A DNA stretch of 64,000 nt, taken from NCBI GenBank assembly GCA_018417955.1, contig JACTVC010000048.1, positions 98,149-162,148 of the forward strand. The letters run 5' to 3'. The notes beneath the pieces are model-generated. The model was given only the letters and a program-made list of their open reading frames with translations, was not told the DNA's origin and did not search any database. The DNA is from Laccaria trichodermophora. Lineage: Eukaryota > Basidiomycota > Agaricomycetes > Agaricales > Hydnangiaceae. The position numbers were made by a program, and so were the translations under genes. Every line of letters begins with the position of its first letter. The stretch's first letter is position 1. Below, piece after piece: positions 1 through 9,744 of the stretch.

Positions 1-284
1 TGGAATCCACTGGAGTCCATATGGATTACGTGGGGGAGGGTAAAGATTTTTGCCCTGAAACGAGTGAGGATCGAGTGAAGGATCAGGGCACAGTCTTAGT
101 ATAGGGCGTGTGACAGTCAGGGTAGAAATCACACACTCTCTTTCTACCATAACAGTCACTGTCCCTCTGAGGACGTCTAACTGGCCTCTTTCCTTTTCTA
201 CCCACTCTTGTTAAAAGCACCTTTTCCCCATACCAGTATTCTCCCTTTTCTTGCAAAACACACTCACCATTTCCTGCCTCACAG
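1..284. other. No gene recognised; 5' flank of the decayed retroelement
   Basis: No coding frame resembling a known family is visible on either strand. The stretch lies directly upstream of the Gag-like frame starting at 285 and is probably its untranslated leader. The termini of the retroelement are not recognisable here, so the element may begin outside the window. Confidence 0.3.
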
Positions 285-831
285 ATGCCACGTCTCACTC
301 AGGACCCTAACTTGGAAGTGAGGCCAGATTTCACGTCTGCGGCATACAACGCCCTCTGCACTGCCCTTGCTGTGGCGGAAGCAATTGACAAGGAGGCCAT
401 TGTCACCCGCCTCTCAGATGCCTGGGAAGTTGAGAACAACACCAAGAACGCTGTGTGGGACGAGCAAGTCAGGCAGGATGAAGCTGAAGAGGCAGAGGCT
501 GACCTTGCCCAAGAATGTGAGCGACAACTCAAGCTCGAGGAGCGCAGAAAGGAGGAGAGGGAGAAGAAGAAGCCGAAACTCAAGAATGTCACTCCCAACA
601 AGCTTGTGAGGAACACTGTGCGGCTTTGCCCCTCACATTATGCCATCCACAAGTTAGAAGAACAAGAATATGTTGAGCTATACTATTTCTCCCACATCAG
701 GAAAATCACTTTTTTCCTGGGACAAACATGTTTGTAAGCTTTTTCCCAGGGTGTCACAAGGCATCACAGGATGTCCTGGGGCAACCTTTGGGCAACCTGA
801 ACTGTCCTGAGATAACCTGAAACTACTAGTA

Positions 832-1545
832 GAATGGATTTCAATAGAAAGAACATTCCTTATTATATATCAATCATTATGATCAAAATAAGGCTGGAAC
901 AAGAAGAAACCACACCACTGTTCAGAAATTGATTGACCTACAAAGATTGCAACAACAAAGAAGATGAGGTATCTTTTGCAAGGCATATTCGTTTTTTGTG
1001 TTCTTTTTTGCGCTGAAAAGCGGCGTTTAAGCCGTTTCCAACGCGTCTGTATATGTAGCATTTAGGTCAAAACTCGCAGGGCTATGGACCAATTACTGGC
1101 GAAGAATCTGCCCAAAAATGGTAAATGTTATCGGAGGTTGCCTTAAACGTCGAAATATTAGGGGCTCTTAGACCCGTTTTAAAGCTCTGATTTGTGCGTT
1201 TCTAGCGAGCCCAAGATCGCATGAAACCGAGCAGAACTCATGATGATATAATATATGTTACATCTGTACCACAGGCAAAATAGTTCATGCTACAGTTTCT
1301 GAGGTACTCTATATTTTTTTACGCCGTAAGGTGGGTTGAATTCGCGTAAATAAAGCGATTAAAACAAGCCTACATAGAGACCAAAAGGTGCAAAACTCGT
1401 GAAGTTATAGGTACGAGCTGCCTTAGAAAGTGTAAGAAGTGAATTGATGGAAGTCGGTACGGTTGCGGGATGTCACGTGACATGTTCAACTTACATTTTC
1501 GAACTTAGACAACTTCAATTGTTACTACTATTACCACCACAACCC
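832..1545. repeat. Interspersed core repeat, copy 1 (second copy 50028-50737)
   Basis: This block aligns over its whole length, in the same orientation, with 50028-50737. Shared landmarks in order are GATTGACCTACAAAGATTGC, the block around AAACGTCGAAATATTAGGGG, GAACTCATGATGATA and GACAACTTCAATTGTTACTA. No open frame is conserved between the copies, so it looks non-coding. It sits inside the inverted-repeat element of 695-2862. Confidence 0.8.
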
Positions 1546-1578
1546 AATGACGCCACCCATTGTAACCACAACACAATG

Positions 1579-2075
1579 CCCAGCTGTTCAGTACCTTCCT
1601 GCAATTCGTTTCGCATGCACGTGGGCTCGTTCCGATACCTACGCACTTCACGAACATGCTCCACAAAACGGTTTACGAAACGGTTGAGTATTCATGGAGA
1701 TAAGTTGGTTTGTACGTTCACATGTTTTCCCTTATGCTCACCAACTGCTCAGTGCCCCCCTGTGGTCCGTTTCGCATGCGCGTAGACTCATTTTAATACC
1801 TACGCATTCTGTGAATGCACTCCACAAAACCGTTCACGAAACGGTTGAGTTTTCATGGAGGTAAGTTGGTTTGTATATTCGCATTTTTGCCCTGATGCTT
1901 ACCAGCTGCTCAGTACCCCCCTGTGGTCCGTTTTGCATTTGAGTGGACTCTTTCTGATAGCTATGCACTCTGTGAACATGCTCCACAAAACCGTTTATGA
2001 AACAGTTGAGTTCCCATGGAGGTACATCAGTTTAAATCTTCGCTTTTCTCCCCTTATGCTCACCAGCTTTTCAGT
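1579..2075. repeat. Three tandem copies of a unit of about 162 bp
   Basis: Units start at about 1579, 1742 and 1903, and a fourth begins and stops at 2063. Each opens with CAGCTGCTCAGTACC or a close variant. It then has a CCGTTTCGCATG block, a CTCCACAAAACCGTT block and a GAAACGGTTGAGT block, and closes with a C/T-rich stretch containing TGCTCACCA. The copies differ by scattered substitutions, so the amplification is not recent. Open frames across the units differ from copy to copy and are not coding. Confidence 0.8.
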
Positions 2076-3357
2076 ACCTTCCCATGAGTGACACCACTAA
2101 GCAACTTCATGCAACACCAACCTCACACCTCACCTTGCATGGATCATGGTGTACGGTACTGTGGGGAGGCAGGTGACTTGTTTCTAGATTCCCACTCAAC
2201 ATAGTTTCAGCAGTTTGGTGTGCTTCAAAATGTGGGGTTCGGAACTGTTGTACAATGGGCAAGAGGTGAGTACAAGACATTATTCTGTTCTGAAATACAC
2301 CCTAGACTCACCGCCACCTTCTGCCAGCAACACAACTCCCCCCTTTTGACTTGTCTTCTACCAGGCATCCTTCCAGAAAGCCAGGTATGCCTTGCACCTT
2401 TCACACTGTCCACCATGGCTTACGTTGATGGTTGGATAGACCTTTGAACAACGTGGAGGGGCAGCTTTGATAGCATTGGATCAGCATCGAGTGAGGATGA
2501 TGGACAGACATTGGAGAGTGTGCACCAAGTCCATGTCAATTTTATCACCATGCTAGGGACGAGAATGTCGTTGTACACTGATTAAATACATTCAATATAC
2601 ATTTTATATATTCAAATATAGTGTAGTGAGGAACATTGAGGGCCAAGTAAGTAGCATAAGGTCTGCTTCAGGGCTCTCTAGGGGTAGCTCAGGCCATCCT
2701 AGGACAACCTCAGCGCATCTCAGGACAACCTCAGGTTGTTCCTGGGAAATCAAAAAAAGGAACCTGTACCTGGGGGCAACCTGATGCCCTGAGTTCCTGA
2801 CAGCCTCTGGGTATCCAGGGTCTACCCTGGATACCCTCAGGGAAGAAGTGATTTTCCTGATGCAGGAAGGGTGCACTGAAGCCCTGACAATCAACCGCAC
2901 CATTGCCCAGGATGCTTTCACATTCACCAAAGCTGACAAAACCTTGCTGCTCAAGCCCATGGCCTCCCACAAACCGTCCAACAAAGCAGTCCCAGATGAG
3001 AACCTCACCTGGTGTCAAGTCTCACTTGCCAAAACCACCCTACTGCATCACATGTCCCAGGCTGGTTGGCCTGAATACCTCATCATCATGCTAGCCAAGT
3101 TCTACCTCAACCTTGAGGCCCACCCCATGTGCCACGAAGTTGACGGTGACACTGTCCTCCTTCACTACCAAGCCCAAGTCAGGTGCAAGTGGCATGAAGC
3201 CCTCAGAAGCGCTGACAATGACGAAGATGTCTTTGACATAAGCAACATCAATGACAGGTGCGTCGACACTATTGGGACAAAGATTTGGAATGCCCAGTGC
3301 AATGAAGGTGTCCTCAGGTTAGTATCCCCCCCCCCACCCTTTAGGTTATCCCAATGA

Positions 3358-4640
3358 TACGCTTTGCACAGGGATGAACGTGAAAGTGTGAAACACACAA
3401 ACAAGGATCAAGTGTGTTGGGGAAAGACCCTAACACCTAACACTCACACACACACACACTATCACAGTCTTGGTGCAAGAGTTCAAGGGCCTTTGGTATT
3501 AAGAAATACCTCTTTTGTTTTCTTAGGTTAAGTCTCAAGGGTTTTCGTAATAAAATGGGGTTTTATTATTGGTGTGGTATTAGAATAGTTCAATAGAACA
3601 AAGTATGTCTTTCTAGGAACCTGGTTTCTCAAATGCAAAGTTCTTGATCACAGTTTTCTTTAATTGACACGAAACACAAATTTATTGGACTTTTATAACT
3701 CCCTTGAGCTTTTATTATGTCACTATGCTCCAAAACAAAGGGTACGAGTACGCTGTCTCATCTAAATGATACTGTGCTTAAAAACCTCTTATTCAAGTCT
3801 CCAAGTAAGTTGACTCCCAAGCACACTGGCTTCATTCACACTGTACTTTTCTGACCACAAAGAAAACTCCTTTAATTGATTACAACTGTCCACCTCCTAA
3901 GTCTCTACTTGGAGTGCAACTAGCTGGTCAACAGGGGATGATTTCCTGCCATTTGACCTGCCAGTGCACCTTCAAAAGTCTTGATAGTTTTATCACAAGA
4001 TAAAAGACTGAGTATTTCCATATAAAATCCATTACTTGTTTCTACACCCTTGGTAGTAATGCAATCTTGTCCCTGCATTGGGTGGTTTACTCTAGAGCCT
4101 CTTTGTACTCTATTTCATGGTGAGTGAATCTTAGATAGGCTCCAAGTATAATGTCACGGTGCATACTGCTGCCAGCTCCAAGGCCTTTGTCCTATGTTCA
4201 GACTCGACGCATGTGCACTTTTAGTCTACTGAACCGGGTATGTTTAAAGACTCTCTATCATTGCAAACTGTACATAGTGTAGTTACAGAGAAGACCTTTT
4301 AATGGTAAAATCACGAAAATTGGATTTTATATGGTTGAATATGTTTCACCTGTATCACCAAGGCTGACGTACTCTGTTTCCCCCCACCCCCACCTTGACA
4401 TTTCATCTGCACCATGCATCCCTTGCTGCACACGCACCATGCATCCGTCGCTGCACACGCACCATGCACCCATGCACTGCTCACGCCATTGAACCACATG
4501 TGTCATGTGCTCCCACAGTGCCTTAAACTATCCACTTCCATGTAAATTACACACCCTTTGCCCACATTGTACATACTTACGCACCCTGACATGTACATAT
4601 GCATATGGATGCTGCTTCCCACATCATGTGCTTCCCTTCC
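3358..4640. other. Gene-free stretch between Gag pieces; possible decayed insertion
   Basis: No coding frame is recognisable. A CA-repeat microsatellite lies near 3443-3459, and a short tandem repeat built on GCTGCACACGCACCATGCAT lies at about 4415-4475. A sequence starting TGTTGGGGAAAGACCC at 3415 resembles the start of an LTR, but no matching 3' end or target duplication was found. Its position between two halves of one Gag protein argues that most of it is inserted DNA rather than a normal intron. Confidence 0.35.
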
Positions 4641-5201
4641 CCCATGCTTGGCCATCATCAGGCTTGAAGAGCAACTAGCTAAGACCACTCTGGTTACAGA
4701 CCCCACCAAGGCTTCTCACACCCATGGCCAGAAACGAGGCTCCCCATCGCCTCCTCCAGATCAAGAATCCTGCAGGAGAAACAGGCACCTTGCCAACCGC
4801 CTGACAAAATGGGGCCAGCACTCCCCCAGCCCTCCACAGCAGCCAAAACAGAACTCTCCCACCAGAGATACCAAACGGCGTCGTGTCACAAAGTCCGGCG
4901 CAGGGTTTTTTCAGACAGGTGCAGCTGGAAGTGGGGCCTTCTCGCCTGCACCATCTGTCTTGGCTGTGGCCCCCACAATGTGTTCAAATGTGAGTCTGAC
5001 ACCCTGTGGGATGGATCCCCTGCTCGATGCAGGAAGAACAGCAATGGCCGCCTCGTCAACCCAGCAGGCAACATCCTTTGCTCCAACTGGCAGCAGTCAA
5101 ATGGCTGTTCAGCCACCACCCACGACTCCTGTCACAAATGCTCAGGGTGCGGCAAATCAACTCATGGAGCTCAGAATTGCCCTCGAGCACAAAAGGCTTA
5201 A
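4641..5201 (+). pseudogene. Gag-like ORF1, C-terminal Cys/His-rich part (frameshifted)
   Basis: The first part (one frame, about 4660-4920) is a Ser/Pro/Lys-rich linker with PSPPP and KRRRV. The reading then moves to another frame, where a Cys/His domain follows: CTICLG, HNVFKC, DTLWDG, ARCRKNSNGRL, LCSNWQ, GC, then CSGCGKSTHGAQNCP near the stop at 5201. Repeated C-x2-C and C-x-H pairs suggest zinc knuckles for nucleic-acid binding. The frame change between linker and zinc domain is either a lost intron boundary or a disabling indel. The stop overlaps the start of the RT reading frame. Confidence 0.6.
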
Positions 5202-7029
5202 CGCAGCTTTGCCCTACCAACCTGAGGCATGGCGTCATCATCTCCTTGCAGCTGGCCTACAAGAAAAATACCCCAACATACCCCACAACATCCAATTTGG
5301 CTTCGATGCAGGTGTCAGACATATCACCCACACCTTCACTCCCCCAAATTGACCTTCCCTCTACGAACACCAAGCTGAATTCAACGAGATCGTGCAGACT
5401 GAACTTCAGAAGGGTCGATACATTGGCCCACTCACCCAGGCACAGGTTGAGTCCCTGCTGGGCACATTTCACACATCCCCTCTCAGCATCATTCTGAAAC
5501 CTGGACAGCTGGGTAAATTCCAGATCATCCATAACTTGTCCTCCCCCCACTCCCCCCTCGGAACCATATCCTCCATCAACAGCTCCATCAACTCAGACCT
5601 ATACCCCTGCACATGGGGTACCTTCTCCACCATCTGCCTACTTGTTTGGCACCTCCCACCAGGCTGCAGTACATGACATTAAGGAGGCTTACAGAAACAT
5701 ACCCATCAAACCTGAACAATGACCAGGTCTCGTTGTCCACCTCAATGAAGACAACAACTTCGTGATTGACACATGAGATTGCTTTGGTCTGGCCTCAGGA
5801 GGAGGCCTCTATGGCTGCATGGGCAATGCAGGAGCCCAAATCATGCACTCTCATGGCATTGGCCCCCTCTCCAAATGGGTGGATGATTACATTTTCTTCC
5901 GAATCCTCTGCACCTACCTTGAGGAGTACAACCTCAGATGGGAATGGTGGGCATGATGCATTGCAGAAAACGGAGGTGAAATTCACAATGGTGGCTGTCT
6001 CTGGTTCAAGGGTGAAATCATGCCAAATGATCAGCCTGAGGAATTTGATGAGGATCTCCCCTGCACCATCCAAGACCTCTCACAAGCATCGAACAGGTTA
6101 GTCGCATCTGCTCACACCGCTCCAGCCACATTCTCACCCTGCTAACAGATCCTGCAAGGACAGACAGTTTACATACTGTATGGCAGACATTGACGCTCTA
6201 TCCGATGAGCTGGGCATCTCTTGGGAAACCAAGAAAGACATCCCCTTCAGCTCCATCGCCCTCTTCATTGGCTTTTCTTGGGACCTTGCTAACCGCACAG
6301 TCAGCTTGCCAGAGAGCAAAAAGGCGAAATATCGCCAGGCCATTCTGGAATGGGAGTCCAAACCAAAACATACATTGGACGATGCACAGAAACTTTATGG
6401 AAAACTACTACATGCCTGCCACATTCTACCTGCTGGATGTGCATATCTCACCAACCTGGAGGCTTTCATGGGAATATGCAACCATGACAGTCCTTTCTGC
6501 CCATGTTCCCCTCCCCACCAAACTCCTAATGACCTTCTCTGGTGGAAGGAAAAACTCGCCCAATCAGTCGTCATCAGAAACATCCCTGGACCCCTTCCTA
6601 TCATTGATGCCAACGCTTACTCAGATGCTAGCTCAGAGGTTGGTATTGGCATTACAGTTGGCAACAGGTGGAGAGCGTGGAGACTCCTCCCAGAATGGAA
6701 AGCTAACAGCAGGGACATTGGCTGGGCAGAAGCTGTTGGCTTCTGGTTCCTTGTGCTCACACTTGCCCCAACCACCCCCAGGAGGACCCACATCAAGGTC
6801 TTTGGAGACAACAAAGGGGTTGTTGAGGGTTGGTGGAAGGGCAGGAGCAGAAACAAACTCACCAACAATGTGTTCAAACACATTCCATGCCCTTTCTGAA
6901 GTGCAAGACATCAGCTACCACACAAGATACGTTCCAAGCAAGGAAAATCCAGTGGACGGTCCATCTCAGGGAGAATACTACCACAGATCCCTCCTCCTTC
7001 CTGCCATCACCATTCCCCAGTCTATCTGA
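5164..7029 (+). pseudogene. Reverse transcriptase-RNase H of the DIRS/Ngaro-like element, disabled
   Basis: The coding pieces include the entry region with ELQKGRYIGPL and SIILKPG. They continue through HDIKEAYRNIPI and FGLASGGGLYGCMG to the catalytic motif KWVDDYIFF near 5880-5905 (VDD core). The RNase H part follows in the frame 6180-6899 with YSDAS, GWAEAVGF and FGDNKGVVEGWW. Breaks: TGA at 5350, a frame change near 5660, TGA at 5718 where a Trp fits (PEQ-stop-PG), another TGA near 5774, and further shifts before 6180. It is not functional. Confidence 0.75.
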
Positions 7030-7039
7030 CAATACGTAT

Positions 7040-8540
7040 GTGACTTCGACATGCCTCTCTCACCAGCTGAGTCACTCCTTGTACAGCAAGGAAAGGCCCC
7101 CACACCCCTTCCCAGAATCAACTGCCTCTCACTCCAACAAGAATGCACAGACATCGACACTGCACTGGAAGAGCAGGGCAGGACTATCTTCACCCAGATG
7201 CAGCACTGGCTCGAAGACTAGTCGCTTCCCCTGTGCTGTACAGCACATCGCCAAGGCAGCAAAGCCTGCATGTTATGCTAAGGACCTGTGCCCCATCCTG
7301 TCCACCAGGCGCCCTCACATTCTTGCTAGCGAACGCCTTCAATGCTGGATCCTGCTACATGGGCGTGAATCAGCCACAACCACACCTGCCAGCCTAACAT
7401 CAGATGATGTCCATCAAATTGCTGTTGTCATGGGAAAATCATGGGAAGATTCCACCCTAGCAGCCTATGGCTCGGGCCTGCTAAACTTCCATGTCTACTG
7501 TGACCAGAAGAGCATTCCTGAGGAACAATGTGCCCCTGCCAGCCCAGTCCTCATCCATGCTTTCATCTCTGCCCTTGCAGGCACATACTCTGGAAGCACC
7601 ATCGACAATTATGTATACAGCATCTGTGCCTGGCACCTCATCCATGGCATCAAATGGAAGATGGAAGTGGCAGAACTCGAGGCACTCCTCAGAGCTGCTG
7701 AGAAAACGATGCCAGCAACCTCAAAGAGGAAGAAGAGGGTGCCCTACACCCCTGCCTTCATACTTGCAGGAAGGGAGCAACTCCAGCTAGATAAACCACG
7801 TAATGCTGCCATCTACAGCTGCCTCGCCACAGCCTTCTACACCACAGCCCGCCTGGGCGAATTCACAGTACCTAATCTCAGAGCCTTTGACCCAAGCATG
7901 CATGTCAAACCATCAGATGTCTGAACCGAACTTGACCAGAATGGCCTTCACTCCACCGTCTTCCACATTCCCAGAACCAAGACCTCCCCCCACAGCGAAG
8001 ATGTCTCCTGGTCCAGGCAGGCAGATGGCACCGACCGAGAAGCAGCTCTTGCCCATCACATGGCAATAAACAAGCCCCCCACTGATGGCCACCTTTTCTC
8101 TTATCTCAAAGACAGCCGCTTCCGCCCTCTGATGAAGACAGAATTCACTCGAACGGTGGCTGAAGCAGCCAGAAAGGCAGGGTTGGACCCACGGCAAGGA
8201 CATGGCATTCACAGGCCATCCCTGAGGTCCATGAAAACTTCATCAAGCTCACCATGCTGCAGATCCAGAGGTAGAGCTGCCTGGGGCCTCTCCCCCCCTC
8301 TTTTCTGGTGAGTCTTCCCCCTGCTCCTAAAGACTGGGGTTCTGAGACTCGCTCGACGTGTCGCAGGACTCCTAGCTATTGGGAGTCGCAGCTCATCTCA
8401 GTTTTGCCCTTTAGGATTGGATCACTCTGCTGGGACAGAAAGCCTCATGGCTTTCGCCCATTATCGCTACACAAACCATATCTCTCTCTCTCTGCACAAA
8501 GACATTACTGCTACCTACCTACATAATTACAAGTCTACCC
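7040..8540 (+). pseudogene. Tyrosine recombinase of the DIRS/Ngaro-like element, disabled
   Basis: The long open frame ending at 7924 carries a phage-integrase-like N-terminal helical domain (SWEDSTLAAYGSGLLNF, then PASPVLIHAFISALAG and STIDNYVYSICAWHLIHG). It also has the first catalytic Arg box, TTARLGEFTV, near 7850. The frame stops at 7921-7924 (TGA) and continues in other frames with LAHHMAINKPPTDGHLF, PLMKTEF and GLDPRQGHGIH near 8200, the position of the His-x-x-Arg box. The C-terminus with the nucleophile Tyr cannot be followed. This recombinase is what separates the element from LTR retrotransposons. Confidence 0.7.
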
Positions 8541-8599
8541 ATGCACATAATGTGCTTGCCCTTACCCTAGACGCCCTCAGCCTAATACAAAGACCTCTG

Positions 8600-9744
8600 C
8601 CTCGCATATCTCACTGAATTGGATTGCATCAAGATCCTCACCAATTCTCTGGGTTCTCAAATTTAACAGAATTTAACATGTCCCTTGAATTCAGGTGAAT
8701 AACCTGACTTACTCCTCAACACAGCTGACATTATTGAGCAGCAATGGAGCACTAATGTGCTGCATTGCCTCACCTTAAACTCTGGCAGTACGATGATGTC
8801 AGAAGCACTGCAATGATAACTCTCTTTCATCCTGCCATTAGTCTGTCATTGACAGTGAAACTTGCTAATTAATAATTATAAACTGTTAGCTTTGGGTTAT
8901 ATCACAGTCTGTCTGTACAGGCATCATTGCACCAACTCTTTGGCTTTTTTCTTAGATTTTTTATCCCTCAGACTTCTATTGTATCTACCTATCCCTTCTT
9001 TTTTGGGGGATTCAACCCTGTCAATTTTTTTCCACCATTTTTTACAGTGGTGGTATGATCTAACTTATCATTGTCAAGCACCCAATTTTCTCAATTAATA
9101 ATGAACAGGGAAGTGGTGCACTATGTTAGACAACATCTCCCCATCACCTAGGCTTTGAACACATGAGAATTTATCAAAGCTGCTAGCCCCACAGGATGCA
9201 TATGCCTTTGTCATTCAAGATAACCTCCTGGATTAAAGAAGGGAGCTTCTTTAGCAACTGCTTTCATACTCACCAGGAGGTTGGCAACTTTCTTCGACGA
9301 AGCCGATAATTCTGCTACTCTGCACAGAAATGTATTGAATGACTGAGAGGTGCGACGCGGCGTGTACATGCACTGTGTTGGCTAAGCTACGATTTTCTTC
9401 AGGCTTACACATCTTCAGATGTTGCAGATCAGTAAGAAACGTTGGACTTTTGACTTGTGACTGAGCAAGGATTGTACTGCAAATCCCAAGGCCTAGAAAA
9501 ATCAATGTGAGTATAGAAAATGTAATGTCAGAATGTAGGGGCAGGCTTACCTCGCCACCTTCCTCGTCAGTGTCCCTCTAATTATTGTTGTCCCTGGTGA
9601 GCAAGGGGCGGGTCTGTGCGCAAAACGGGGTGACGTGACCGGAAACAGCCGAGGCCGCTTGTCTCGTGCTTCAACAAACTTCAATCATCATCCTTTTCGG
9701 TTTCCTCCTCACCGTCGACCACATCGCACACGTCGCCAGCCACG
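8600..9744. other. Intergenic, no gene recognised
   Basis: The left part is AT-rich and is probably the tail of the dead retroelement. A minus-strand open frame at 9251-9505 has no recognisable motif and a near-upstream stop. The last 100 bp before 9745 is a C/T- and ACC-rich leader (CACACGTCGCCAGCCACG just before the ATG), fitting the 5' UTR of the PWWP gene. Confidence 0.4.

Larger units (their letters stand above)
695..2862. mobile_element. Non-autonomous DNA transposon with inverted ends, inserted in the Gag frame
   Basis: The left end reads CATCAGGAAAATCACTT (695-711) and the right end is its exact reverse complement (2846-2862). The similarity continues imperfectly inward. Both flanks are rich in CCTGRG and CAGG motifs (715-825 and 2680-2845), which is typical of subterminal transposase-binding repeats. 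No transposase is visible. Inside lie a roughly 710-bp core shared with a copy near 50 kb and a triplicated unit of about 162 bp. No convincing target duplication was found beyond the shared C at the left junction. The superfamily is unknown. Confidence 0.7.
285..3357 (+). pseudogene. Gag-like ORF1, N-terminal part, split by a DNA transposon
   Basis: Two coding pieces belong together. The first (285-695) has a charged Glu/Lys-rich coiled-coil-like stretch with the motif KKKPKLKN and ends in ELYYFSH. The second begins at 2863 with QEGCTEA and includes the motifs DENLTW, AGWPEY and NLEAHPM, then KWHEAL. I recall this arrangement (charged region, then xGCxDA, then LENHPMR, then REWH) from high-copy mushroom proteins whose C-terminus is the Cys-rich domain seen here at 4.8-5.2 kb, so I infer one Gag-like protein. 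Both pieces meet at codon boundaries, so clean removal of 696-2862 would restore the frame. After about 3337 a GT begins what may be an intron or the edge of another insertion. Confidence 0.6.
285..8600 (+). mobile_element. Degenerate DIRS/Ngaro-type (tyrosine-recombinase) retroelement with nested insertions
   Basis: In order on the plus strand this region shows a Gag-like protein (285-695, resumed at 2863-3340 and 4641-5201), a reverse transcriptase with RNase H (about 5164-7029), and a tyrosine recombinase (about 7040-8540). This order, with a recombinase in place of a DDE integrase and no flanking LTRs, is known from DIRS-order Ngaro elements of basidiomycetes. The copy is dead: the RT frame contains TGA codons and shifts, and Gag is broken by a 2.17-kb DNA element and probably by a further 1.2 kb of foreign DNA. 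Ngaro split direct repeats were not found, so the ends are approximate. Confidence 0.65.

Noticed and set aside
1444..2447. Several short plus-strand frames across the triplicated region
   Set aside because: The frames are not the same in the tandem copies, as expected for coding repeats, and lie inside a non-autonomous transposon.
3415..4300. Possible solo LTR beginning TGTTGGGGAAAGACCC
   Set aside because: No matching end, no target duplication and no second copy in the window; kept only as a remark.
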